Assembly (NCBI GenBank): GCA_023441965.1
Contig: JAEZNB010000012.1
Coordinates: 124,001-188,000 of the forward strand
Length of the DNA: 64,000 nt
Source of the DNA: Bacillota bacterium
Lineage (GTDB): Bacteria; Bacillota; Clostridia; Lachnospirales; Lachnospiraceae
Reading direction: 5' to 3'
Within the stretch, counting starts at the first letter, position 1, and each line of letters begins with the position of its first letter. Below, one piece after another: positions 8,750 through 16,118 of the stretch. The notes beneath the pieces are model-generated. The model had not been told where the DNA came from and did not search any database. It saw nothing but the letters and a program-made list of their open reading frames with translations. A program made the position numbers and the translations under genes.

Positions 8750-8770
8750 ACTATTTCAACAAGAAATAGT
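8750..8770. promoter_or_regulatory. Candidate operator upstream of the secreted-peptide gene
   Basis: ACTATTTC-N5-GAAATAGT is a perfect 8-bp inverted repeat, 22 nt before the AAGGAGG ribosome-binding site of the 52-codon peptide gene. The spacing suits a transcription-factor site or a stem in the 5' leader. The neighbouring HTH regulators are natural candidates to bind it, but this is inference; I did not find the same half-site ahead of the regulators themselves. Confidence 0.45.
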
Positions 8771-8806
8771 GTATCCCCAATCATCTTATTTTAAGGAGGT
8801 TTCATT

Positions 8807-8965
8807 ATGAAAAACTTAAGAAAATTGTTCGCAGTATCCATGGTTCTAATGCAGCTTGCATTGGCACTCGCCTTGTTCACAGGCACTACAGCTCCGGCCG
8901 CTTCTTCCGAACCTGAAGCCGGCATTACGGTATGCTGTGATATGCCTCCCATTGACAACTTTTAG
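8807..8965 (+). CDS. Small secreted peptide (52 aa), candidate signalling pro-peptide
   Basis: ATG follows a perfect AAGGAGG (8792-8798) with 8-nt spacing. The product starts with a basic MKNLRKL, then a hydrophobic stretch (FAVSMVLMQLALALALF), a small-residue region that could be cleaved (TGTTAPAA), and ends CCDMPPIDNF. That layout (signal peptide, short spacer, short C-terminal peptide) matches exported pro-peptides of the PapR/SHP kind used by RRNPP regulators. The C-terminal DMPPIDNF loosely resembles PapR-type ends, although homology is not claimed. The stop overlaps the stop of the convergent HTH-TPR gene by 4 nt. Alternatives are an AgrD-like or bacteriocin-like peptide, suggested by the CC pair. 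Translation is likely given the ribosome-binding site; function is inferred from context. Confidence 0.7.
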   Translation: MKNLRKLFAVSMVLMQLALALALFTGTTAPAASSEPEAGITVCCDMPPIDNF

Positions 8966-9903
8966 TCATCTGACAGAGATACCCGGAAGCTTTCCATAAC
9001 ATGTCCCTCAAATATCTGAAGTATATAGGGACTGTTAAGCGTAGAAGCGATATAGTATCCCTTTTTAAAATCACGGATACACTCGCTCAATCGCTCCTGT
9101 GGCAGCACTCCCCTTTTGATTAGTTGCTCCTTATTAAAAGCGACGCAATAGATCAACTGTGGGAGTGCACTGCTGAGCTTATACTTTCTGCAGAGCTCAA
9201 TCCCCTCCTGGGCAGTCTCGGTTGATTTCTCATATTCGCCAATCACGCTTTGCCATTTAGAGAGATTATAGATATTGGATAACTGCATGAGTATCCTCTG
9301 CTGCTCGTCCATATAGCTTAACTTCAACGCACTCTTGGATTCCTCTAATATCTCAATTGCCCTCACATAGTCTTCTTTCTCAGCATAAGCGGTTGATATA
9401 TTCAGAAGGAGTAAGGCTTCATTATAGGTTAAGGGCCAAGAGGCCAGGGAGATGGTTCCGTACATGGGGATTGTCAGTAAAATCGCCTCCTGAAGGCCCT
9501 CCAGGAATTCATCCGTGTTGATCTGATTCAACCGATATCTGATCAGGCTTTCCGACCGGATCAGAAACTGCTTGTCCAATACCGTATTTCCAAGGAATTT
9601 CTTGATTTCCTTTAAGATACCCTCTGCCCCTTTATAATCATATCCATGGATACAATCCTCAAATTGCTTCTTTTTCTCCAGCACTTTAAAATCCGAGATG
9701 GATAGCATGGAATATGCCCTCTCTCTGATTCTGCCCATCCGTTCCATCAGCAGCTCATAGGTATCCCGGTTGGGGCTCTGCTTACCGGTCTCCATTCTGG
9801 ATAAGGTCTCTACCGAACAGATTCCATCACAGAGCTGTTCCTGGGTGATGGATAAGGACTTCCTTGTTAATCTGATGATATCCCCTAGTCGGTATCTTCC
9901 CAT
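8962..9903 (-). CDS. HTH (XRE)-TPR transcriptional regulator, Rgg/PlcR (RRNPP)-like
   Basis: 313 residues. The N-terminal HTH_XRE domain is clear (LTRKSLSITQEQLCDGICS, then VETLSRMETGKQSP), and the rest is helical, in TPR-like units (for example ALLLLNISTAYAEKEDYVRA, then QLSNIYNLSKWQSVIGEYEK). This is the architecture of RRNPP quorum-sensing receptors, in which the TPR domain binds an imported oligopeptide. The start is backed by AAGGAGG and lies inside the preceding paralogous regulator gene (19-nt overlap), so the two are co-translated. Its 3' end overlaps the small secreted-peptide gene on the other strand. Targets may include that peptide gene. The ligand is not shown by the sequence. 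Confidence 0.85.
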   Translation of the reverse strand: MGRYRLGDIIRLTRKSLSITQEQLCDGICSVETLSRMETGKQSPNRDTYELLMERMGRIRERAYSMLSISDFKVLEKKKQFEDCIHGYDYKGAEGILKEIKKFLGNTVLDKQFLIRSESLIRYRLNQINTDEFLEGLQEAILLTIPMYGTISLASWPLTYNEALLLLNISTAYAEKEDYVRAIEILEESKSALKLSYMDEQQRILMQLSNIYNLSKWQSVIGEYEKSTETAQEGIELCRKYKLSSALPQLIYCVAFNKEQLIKRGVLPQERLSECIRDFKKGYYIASTLNSPYILQIFEGHVMESFRVSLSDD

Positions 9904-10838
9904 TGGTATACCTCCTTCAGATGCTGCTTTATCTCTAAAGCGATATCATACTCCTCACAGAAATCATAAATATAAAAGGCCTCTATGAACAGTCTCTTAC
10001 AATCCCTCTTTCTTCTTTCAAAGCTTCCTTCTGTCTTTGCCAGCTCCTCTGTTGTCTGTGCTTTAATCAGAGCCAGTTCTGCCCTATAGTCAAGCTTACG
10101 GCTCCCCAAATTTCTCTCTATTCCTTTATTGCATAAGTCCAATGCTTTCTTCGTTTCGTCTTCCCTTTGATAGATCTGGCAGGCAATGATGGCTACCTTA
10201 GGATAAAGCATGTAATTCTCAGCCATAGTAATATGATGATCCAGATAGTCCAATACCCTGGTCAGGAGCTCCTTCGCCCGTCCCACCATACCGGCCGCAA
10301 TCATCCTTTGAATAATATCTATTATAATATTAAGCTCCGTACTGCTTAGATAATAATCACTGATCTCACTCGTCTGAAAATCCGGTACCGTATAGCTGAT
10401 CGCTTCCATGAAGAGCTCAATCGTTGTTTTTACATCTCCGCCTTGGATCTCATTCATCAATGCTCTGCAGGACACGATAAATTGCATATGCACACTGCCC
10501 TTAGCAGCAAAGATCTTTTCATATATTTTCAGCAGACTGTCTGCTGTGTGAATGTTCTTCTCTTCAATATACTTTCTGATATCCTCCCTGTTTTGGTAGG
10601 CCTCGTAGTCTAAATCCGTCAAGATCAGCTCAAATTGATTTGGTGTCTTACCTAACCTCTCCAGCAGCGCCTCCAGGAGCAGGGAGTCAACATCCCTGGC
10701 ACCGGCTTCGATCCGGGACAGGGTCGGAACGGAGCACAAGCCCTTACAAAGCTTAATTTGTGAGATCTTATAGTTTTCACGAAAATATTGAATCGCCGAT
10801 CCTATTTTATTATTCTCTAATTCAATTTCGTTAAACAT
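9885..10838 (-). CDS. HTH (XRE)-TPR transcriptional regulator, RRNPP-like, paralogue of the next gene
   Basis: 317 residues with the same plan as its neighbour: HTH_XRE (YFRENYKISQIKLCKGLCS, then VPTLSRIEAG) and a helical TPR-like C-terminal region. The shared core C-x-G-(I/L)-C-S-V-x-T-L-S-R shows that the pair arose by duplication. The ribosome-binding site is GGGGGTGAG. It is first in a two-gene operon read leftward, with a plausible promoter at 10919-10947. Having two receptors beside one peptide gene recalls paired activator/repressor Rgg systems, but which role each plays cannot be read from the sequence. Confidence 0.83.
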   Translation of the reverse strand: MFNEIELENNKIGSAIQYFRENYKISQIKLCKGLCSVPTLSRIEAGARDVDSLLLEALLERLGKTPNQFELILTDLDYEAYQNREDIRKYIEEKNIHTADSLLKIYEKIFAAKGSVHMQFIVSCRALMNEIQGGDVKTTIELFMEAISYTVPDFQTSEISDYYLSSTELNIIIDIIQRMIAAGMVGRAKELLTRVLDYLDHHITMAENYMLYPKVAIIACQIYQREDETKKALDLCNKGIERNLGSRKLDYRAELALIKAQTTEELAKTEGSFERRKRDCKRLFIEAFYIYDFCEEYDIALEIKQHLKEVYQWEDTD

Positions 10839-10918
10839 CAGATCTCACCCCCTTTGCCCATCCGCTATGTGATTGTATCAAAGGTCTTTATCCTCGCTGT
10901 GAATCACTTTTCATACAT

Positions 10919-10947
10919 ACATTAACACAACCTACCTGTCAGTTCAA
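10919..10947 (-). promoter_or_regulatory. Putative sigma-A promoter of the regulator pair
   Basis: On the minus strand TTGAAC (-35) is separated by 17 nt from TAATGT (-10), about 80 nt before the first regulator's ATG. The -10 box is imperfect, so this is a candidate only. Confidence 0.4.
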
Positions 10948-11064
10948 TTGTATTTATTATAAAACAGCATTTTTCGAGAATAAAATTAATAAACTGATAT
11001 TTATTGATAAAAATTTCACCTATAAAACTATATATAAGGCTATTTCAAGAAAATAGCTAAGGTA

Positions 11065-11251
11065 GGGGCTGTTTCACAAGGCTACGAAATACTAGTGAAT
11101 ATTTTACAATCCTAATAAAGACACGAACCATCATATGCGTCTTCACAACTTGTGCAACAAGTTGTGAGGGACAACCTATGGTGGCTCGTGTATCCATCAC
11201 TTTATTGCGAAACATTCACTTGTATCTATGTGGTTCTAATGAAACAGCTCC
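11065..11251. mobile_element. MITE-like long-hairpin element A
   Basis: Terminal inverted repeats GGGGCTGTTTCA (11065-11076) and TGAAACAGCTCC (11240-11251) match except at one base. Interior arms also pair: AGTGAAT with ATTCACT, AATAAAG with CTTTATT, ACACGAACCAT with the ATGGT...CGTGT arm, and a central CACAACTTG-TGCAA-CAAGTTGTG hairpin (11144-11166). The whole 187 bp can therefore fold into one long stem. A further TGAAACAGCT sits at 11270-11279. It has the same termini as element B (17746-17963) but a different interior. No transposase is present, so it would be non-autonomous. It lies just after the bactofilin-like gene's stop. Confidence 0.65.
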
Positions 11252-11303
11252 TATTCGACACTGTTATTATGAAACAGCTACCTCTATCAGGCATTCTATG
11301 CTT

Positions 11304-11918
11304 TTACTGTCTCATGGTGTATTCGCCGGTGATTTTACCTACCTGGGAGCTCCGGTCAATGGAAAGAGTCCCACTACAGTCAATACTGTCGATCTTGCAG
11401 TCCGGACCGATGATAATATCCTTACCGTTTACGGAAGCTGCACTCACTCCTCTTAATTCGATGTTTGTGGCTTCAATCAGTCTAACCTCAGATCTCCATC
11501 TGCGGAACATTCTGGAAAATAGTCTGGGATGATAATCGGAGTCAATAAAGATCTTATCCCCAACAATCTCATCCGCCGAGATGTAGCCCTCAGCCTGGAT
11601 GATATCTGCCGAAACCTCTCCTCCAGTCTTAATGACACCCTCGCAGATGATTTCCTCTGCCTCGATCTTTGAGTCCTTCTTCGCATTCAGGACACCTTCC
11701 ACAACAATCTTCTTGGCTCTGATATTGGACTGAAAATCAGCTACTCCTTCACAATCCAGCATGTTTACCTCAAGTCCGCCTTTACAGTTGAACACACCTT
11801 CTATAATGAGCATATCCGCCTTAATGTCACCGGAGCAATTACCGACTCCCTCCACCTTGATGTTGCCAAATTCGCCTCCGTTGATGCTGCCTACTCCTTC
11901 AATATAAAAATCCCTCAT
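11304..11918 (-). CDS. Bactofilin-like polymer-forming protein (YhbE/YhbF type)
   Basis: 204 residues, almost entirely short beta-strands in a right-handed-helix rhythm. Units of about 17-20 residues repeat phrases such as IKVEGVGNCSGDIKADMLII, EGVFNCKGGLEVNMLDCEGV and KIVVEGVLNAKKDSKIEAEE. This is the pattern of bactofilins, which self-assemble into filaments and recruit envelope or flagellar proteins. The start has GGGAGG upstream. It follows a YhbD-type regulator gene by 18 nt on the same strand. Bacillus subtilis has the same yhbD-yhbE-yhbF association, which supports the call. Part of the interior (YHPRLFSRMFRRWRSEV) interrupts the repeats and could be a membrane-binding or partner-binding insert. 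Confidence 0.8.
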   Translation of the reverse strand: MRDFYIEGVGSINGGEFGNIKVEGVGNCSGDIKADMLIIEGVFNCKGGLEVNMLDCEGVADFQSNIRAKKIVVEGVLNAKKDSKIEAEEIICEGVIKTGGEVSADIIQAEGYISADEIVGDKIFIDSDYHPRLFSRMFRRWRSEVRLIEATNIELRGVSAASVNGKDIIIGPDCKIDSIDCSGTLSIDRSSQVGKITGEYTMRQ

Positions 11919-11936
11919 AATCTATCCTCCCATCTA

Positions 11937-12563
11937 TTATTTAAACTTATTGTTATACTTAAGCTTCAGCTTATCTGCAATCTCACTTAAGGAGATTTGT
12001 GCCTTCACCTCTATCTCATCATCAAAAACAAGTGGTTTGGTATTCGGTGAAAATGCACTATAAAAGCTATTCCCTATGGAAAACACCGTACATGTGATAT
12101 TGGTACTTTTCTGCCCGCTCACTGCTGCGATACTCTTCTGTAATAAGGCCCTCAAATCCTGAGCGGATAGGTTGATTCTCTCAGCTACCTGTATCATACT
12201 GACAGTAAATACAATATCAAGGAAATCAAACTGCTCCTTACCGTAACATAGGGGCAGATCCTTTCGTAGCTCTGAGTCAATCTCAGTAATGTCAGCCAGC
12301 TGATCCACACTTATCTTGGCAGCTGCCTTGTCCGGCGCAAGAATCCTGGCCAGCTCCTCCAGAGAATACTGGTCCTTCAGCTCCTGAATAGACTTGATTC
12401 TGCTGAGTATCTGCTCCCTGGGAAAGAAGGTTTCCTGCCCTGTATAAGCAGATTGTTTTATAAACCATTCCTCCGGGATTAATCTTTCCCGTTTCCATCG
12501 ATACAGCTGACCATAAGATATTCCGGTGATCGCCAGAAGATCCTTCTTGGATATTAAGTTCAT
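11937..12563 (-). CDS. YhbD family (DUF4004) HTH protein
   Basis: 208 residues from ATG 12563, which is preceded by GAGGTGG; ten further codons upstream are open but lack a site. The N-terminus is a MerR-like winged HTH (NLISKKDLLAITGISYGQLY, then RWKRERLIPEEWF) typical of the DUF4004/YhbD family. The C-terminal half is uncharacterised. It is co-transcribed with the bactofilin-like gene. Two near-identical 16-bp repeats in its promoter suggest autoregulation. A role in controlling the adjacent cytoskeletal polymer is inferred from conserved neighbourhood. Confidence 0.8.
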   Translation of the reverse strand: MNLISKKDLLAITGISYGQLYRWKRERLIPEEWFIKQSAYTGQETFFPREQILSRIKSIQELKDQYSLEELARILAPDKAAAKISVDQLADITEIDSELRKDLPLCYGKEQFDFLDIVFTVSMIQVAERINLSAQDLRALLQKSIAAVSGQKSTNITCTVFSIGNSFYSAFSPNTKPLVFDDEIEVKAQISLSEIADKLKLKYNNKFK

Positions 12564-12581
12564 AGATTCCACCTCGCTTCT

Positions 12582-12641
12582 GTAACGTAACATTGTTTTG
12601 TTCTATGCGTTTAATATAACATAACATTGTTACGCTGTCAA
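12582..12641 (-). promoter_or_regulatory. Promoter with duplicated operator for the yhbD-bactofilin operon
   Basis: On the minus strand TTGACA (12636-12641) is 17 nt from TATATT (12613-12618), a near-consensus promoter. Plus-strand 16-mers ATAACATAACATTGTT (12616-12631) and GTAACGTAACATTGTT (12582-12597) match at 14 of 16 positions, 34 bp apart. One covers the -35/-10 spacer and part of the -10; the other lies just past the transcription start. This is the classical arrangement for repression, presumably by the MerR-like product. Confidence 0.7.
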
Positions 12642-12651
12642 GAAGGTTTTT

Positions 12652-12706
12652 ATAAAAAAAGAAAGGGCCGGAACCGGATGATACCTACATCCAATTCCCA
12701 CCCTTT
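12652..12706 (-). terminator. Terminator of the zinc-ribbon membrane-protein gene
   Basis: On the minus strand a stem AAAGGG...GGATG pairs with CATCC...CCCTTT, with a few mismatches, and is followed by CTTTTTTT. Confidence 0.75.
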
Positions 12707-12726
12707 ATCGTGGCTTTGCCTTGTCT

Positions 12727-13302
12727 CTATTCGTTTTTCTTTAGCTTACGCCCGCAGCGGGAACACTCCACAGCTCCCTCTGTGATCCTGGAGCCGCATT
12801 TCGGACAAAACACAGAGCTGATGCGTTTCGGCTTCTTCTCTTCTGTTGCCTGATCTGTCGGTCTTCCGGGCTTCTTATTATGAATGCTCGGATTGTCCGG
12901 GGGGATCCTTCTGTTAAAGAACAGCCCTGTTGCATTCGGTCTCACTACCTTAAGATAGCTCTTCATTGCCTTAAAGGCGACGATGCAGATAACGGCCATG
13001 ATTGCCATCATCAATACCAGCTCTATCACATCCTGGGTACCGAATGTAAACTCTGTTCCCAGCTCTTCTTCCAGCTTTACCGGATCATTCTTGTATTTTA
13101 CCATGTTCATGACAATCTGTATGGTTCCGGCAGCGATCATTCCCAGAGTAAAGCCCCAGTAAATCAAAATAAACCCGGATGCAACCAGTCCGGCGATACA
13201 TAGCAGCTTCATATACTGGCTCTTGTTCTCTTCATACCATTTAATAATATAACGGTAGCCGAATACTCCTATCATTAAGATGGGCCATATTATGAAACCC
13301 AT
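12727..13302 (-). CDS. Membrane protein with C-terminal zinc ribbon
   Basis: About 191 residues from ATG 13302, behind AAGGTGA. Hydrophobic helices are visible at the N-terminus (GFIIWPILMIGVFGYRYII), next (LLCIAGLVASGFILIYWGF) and in the middle (VLMMAIMAVICIVAFKAM). A charged linker then leads to a zinc ribbon CPKCGSRITEGAVECSRCGR. I do not recognise a named family. Small proteins of this type often act as accessory or quality-control membrane factors. It stands alone, with its own terminator. Confidence 0.65.
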   Translation of the reverse strand: MGFIIWPILMIGVFGYRYIIKWYEENKSQYMKLLCIAGLVASGFILIYWGFTLGMIAAGTIQIVMNMVKYKNDPVKLEEELGTEFTFGTQDVIELVLMMAIMAVICIVAFKAMKSYLKVVRPNATGLFFNRRIPPDNPSIHNKKPGRPTDQATEEKKPKRISSVFCPKCGSRITEGAVECSRCGRKLKKNE

Positions 13303-13484
13303 ATCTTCACCTTCTTTCTGCAACAGATCTCTCCTACCTATGATCCTAAGTACATCGGCTGATCCGTCACCTTTTCAATTCTAGGGAATATTCTATCATG
13401 TATCCCTACCGGATGGCAACAAATATCCTCTTTTCCACTATAATAGGAAGAAAAATTCTAGTGATTTGTGAATAATCTGTGAAA

Positions 13485-13527
13485 TTAGCACTCTCCCCTT
13501 GACAGTGCTAATAATAGGTGTTATATT
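13485..13527 (+). promoter_or_regulatory. CIRCE (HrcA operator) overlapping the hsp20 promoter
   Basis: TTAGCACTC-N9-CAGTGCTAA at 13485-13511 matches the CIRCE consensus (TTAGCACTC-N9-GAGTGCTAA) except for one base. The promoter overlaps it: TTGACA at 13499-13504, a 17-nt spacer, and TATATT at 13522-13527. HrcA binding would cover the -35 box, so the Hsp20 gene should be repressed by HrcA and induced by heat. Confidence 0.9.
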
Positions 13528-13577
13528 ACATATAGAACAACAGTAACAATAATATTTCATTAAAAGGAGGAAATGAT

Positions 13578-14006
13578 ATGTTATTACCTAGCATTTTTGA
13601 AAAGAACTTTATTGACAGCTTTTTTAATGATGCATTCTCCTTCCCCTTCAGCTTTACAAAGTCTGCGAACTGGATGAGCACCAATGTGAAGGATCTTGGC
13701 AATGAGTATCTTCTGGAGATGGAGCTTCCCGGCTATGAGAAGAAGGACATCCATGCAGAACTGGAAAGAGGTTACCTGACCATTACAGCTGAAAGAGAAG
13801 AGTCCAGAGAAGAGAATGACAAGAAGGGTAGATACATTCACAGGGAGCGTTACAGTGGCAGCTGCAAGAGAACCTTCTATGTGGGCGACTATCTGAAGGA
13901 GGAGGATTTCAAGGCTTCCTTCGATAACGGTGTATTGAAGCTGGTCTTCCCTAAGGATAAGGTGACTGCGAAGCTGGAGGACAAAAGGTACATCCCCATT
14001 GAGTAA
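13578..14006 (+). CDS. Hsp20/alpha-crystallin small heat-shock protein
   Basis: 142 residues. The alpha-crystallin domain spans about 40-135, with the family signature near ELPGYEKKDIHAELERGYLT and a C-terminal GVLKLVFPK block (the usual G-V-L). This is an ATP-independent holdase that keeps unfolding proteins soluble in the cytoplasm. AAGGAGG precedes the ATG. The leader carries a CIRCE element, which supports a heat-shock role. The gene is monocistronic, with a terminator at 14134. Confidence 0.95.
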   Translation: MLLPSIFEKNFIDSFFNDAFSFPFSFTKSANWMSTNVKDLGNEYLLEMELPGYEKKDIHAELERGYLTITAEREESREENDKKGRYIHRERYSGSCKRTFYVGDYLKEEDFKASFDNGVLKLVFPKDKVTAKLEDKRYIPIE

Positions 14007-14133
14007 CAGCTTCCGGCAGGGACGGCTCTCTCGAGCTTAGGCCCCCGGTTTATATACCGGATGAGCCCCAAACAGGTTCATCTGGATAGGACAGCTAACA
14101 GGTGGAAGCGGCTTTGCTGCTTCCCTTGTTCCT

Positions 14134-14166
14134 AAGGAAGGCTGCTCCCCCGACAGCCTTCCTTTT
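14134..14166 (+). terminator. Terminator after hsp20
   Basis: An 11-bp perfect stem AAGGAAGGCTG / CAGCCTTCCTT with a C-rich 9-nt loop is followed by TT. It may also serve the convergent ptsI gene, although the minus-strand side lacks a T-run. Confidence 0.8.
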
Positions 14167-14219
14167 ACATATACCGTATGCCGGCTGATCTGTAGGCATA
14201 TGTTCCATATCTTCCGGAT

Positions 14220-15902
14220 TTATTGCTGTCGCAGGACCTCCATGATCTCCTTCACTGTGGCTGCCTTCAGGATCCGATCTGCTTGCAGTCTTACTTCATT
14301 ATAATCTGTCGCTCTGATGATACTTTTTATCTCTGCTACTGCCTCACCCGATACAGAGAACTCTTCCAATCCCATCCCCAGAAGTAAGCTTACTGCTTCG
14401 GGATTACCTGCAAATTCACCGCACATGGCTACTTTCCTGCCATTCTTCTTCCCGGCATCTATTACACTCTTGATACTGCGTAATACCGCAGGATGGAAAT
14501 GATTATACAGACTGGAGGTCTTGGGATTGTTTCGGTCTGTTGCCAGCAGGTATTGCGTCAGATCATTGGTACCGATACTGAAGAAATCCGCTTGCTTCGC
14601 CAGATTTTCGATACACAGGACTGCAGCTGGGGTTTCTATCATGATTCCCACTTCGATCTCCTCCTGATAGGGCAGACCCTTCTCCTTTAGTTCCTGCTTG
14701 CATTGCTCCACCAGCTTCTTTCCCTGAATCATTTCTTCCAGAGAAGTAATCATGGGAAACATGATTTTCAGCCTTCCGTAATATCCGGCTCTTAGGATTG
14801 CCCTTAGCTGTGTCTTAAAGATACCGGTCAGCTCAAGGCTTACCCGAATTCCTCTCCAACCGAGAAACGGATTATCCTCATCCCCCAGACGGTAGTAGGG
14901 CAGCTCCTTGTCTCCACCGATGTCCAGGGTACGGATGATAACCTCCTCCTGTAGCAGCTCTGCTATCTGCTTATAGGCTAAGAACTGCTCCTCCTCTGAA
15001 GGAAAGTACTGTGACTCCATATATAGAAATTCACTTCGGAACAGACCGATACCATCAACTGATCGGTTCAGTGCTTGCTTCATCTCATTCAGACTACCCA
15101 CATTGGCACATACCCTGATCCTCTTCCCGTCCCTTGTTATGGCCGGCAGATTGCTGTTTTCCTCCATCTGCTTTCTGCCTAAGAGGTAATCGGTCCTTCT
15201 CTGCTCATAATAGCGAAGGGTCTCTGCATCCGGGGAAAGGATCAGCTGTCCCCCGCTACTGTCCAGGATCAGCATTTCACCTTCCTTTACTTCCTGCAGG
15301 ATACCTGTGACACCGGTCAATATGGGGATTCCCTTTTGTCCCGCAATGATACTGGCGTGACCGGAGGCTCCGCCAAGCTCGGTGATCAGCCCAATGACAG
15401 AACGGGCATCCATAGAGCTGATCTCTGAGGGCGCCAGCTCTCTTGCCACGATTATGACCTGTTCCCCAAGCTCCGGCAGCTCCTGCTCCTCAATATTCTT
15501 CAGCTGCGCCATAATTCTGAAGCAGACATCCCTGACATCCTCTGCCCGCTCCTTCATATAATCATCATCCATACTTTCAAAAATTACAGTCAGTTCCTTC
15601 ATGGTCTCAGATAGCGCCTGTTCTGCATTTTTATGTCTGCGGATCTTCTCTGTAACCGCCGTTACCAGCATAGGATCCCGCAGTATCAGCAGGTGCCCCG
15701 TAAAAATACCGGACCTGTCTGCCATGAGCTTCATCCTACCTTCCACAGCCTGCAGAGCCAGCTTAAATCTGGCAATCTCCTGCTCAATCTCTTCTTCGGC
15801 AATCCAATTCTCTGCAGGAGTCATATCCGGTTTCTTCCATAGATAAGCTCTGCCGATGACGATTCCCTTTGAAGAAGACTTATTTACGCTTACCGACTTC
15901 AT
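14220..15902 (-). CDS. ptsI: Phosphoenolpyruvate-protein phosphotransferase (PTS enzyme I)
   Basis: 560 residues, a normal length for enzyme I. It transfers phosphate from PEP to HPr at the start of the PTS sugar-uptake chain. The N-terminal HPr-binding domain is present. The phospho-acceptor histidine lies at about 182 in GGASGHASIIAG, and the C-terminal PEP-binding domain includes GIGLFRSEFLYM, GWRGIRVSLE, IGTNDLTQY and CGEFAGNP. The start has GGAGGG upstream. No ptsH or sugar EII genes are adjacent, which is usual when enzyme I is encoded as a separate general PTS gene. All catalytic motifs appear intact. Confidence 0.96.
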   Translation of the reverse strand: MKSVSVNKSSSKGIVIGRAYLWKKPDMTPAENWIAEEEIEQEIARFKLALQAVEGRMKLMADRSGIFTGHLLILRDPMLVTAVTEKIRRHKNAEQALSETMKELTVIFESMDDDYMKERAEDVRDVCFRIMAQLKNIEEQELPELGEQVIIVARELAPSEISSMDARSVIGLITELGGASGHASIIAGQKGIPILTGVTGILQEVKEGEMLILDSSGGQLILSPDAETLRYYEQRRTDYLLGRKQMEENSNLPAITRDGKRIRVCANVGSLNEMKQALNRSVDGIGLFRSEFLYMESQYFPSEEEQFLAYKQIAELLQEEVIIRTLDIGGDKELPYYRLGDEDNPFLGWRGIRVSLELTGIFKTQLRAILRAGYYGRLKIMFPMITSLEEMIQGKKLVEQCKQELKEKGLPYQEEIEVGIMIETPAAVLCIENLAKQADFFSIGTNDLTQYLLATDRNNPKTSSLYNHFHPAVLRSIKSVIDAGKKNGRKVAMCGEFAGNPEAVSLLLGMGLEEFSVSGEAVAEIKSIIRATDYNEVRLQADRILKAATVKEIMEVLRQQ

Positions 15903-16055
15903 GGGCCCTCCATCCTCATCAGATGCACAAACTCTGATGAATAATCCCCCTCCTAAGAGACCGGGTTAGATTGATTCATGCTTTTACTTTATTTTACCAC
16001 ATTTTGCTCATGCGGATAAAGGGGTCTTTCATGTTTTATATGTAAATTTATATGT

Positions 16056-16099
16056 AAAACAAGAGCAGTGTCATCTATGCAAGGATGAGACTGCCCCTG
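16056..16099 (-). terminator. Terminator of the Gly/Pro-rich protein gene
   Basis: On the minus strand GGGCAGTCTCATC pairs with GATGACACTGCTC (one mismatch), followed by TTGTTTT. Confidence 0.75.
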
Positions 16100-16118
16100 T
16101 CATATTTAGCATATTTCA

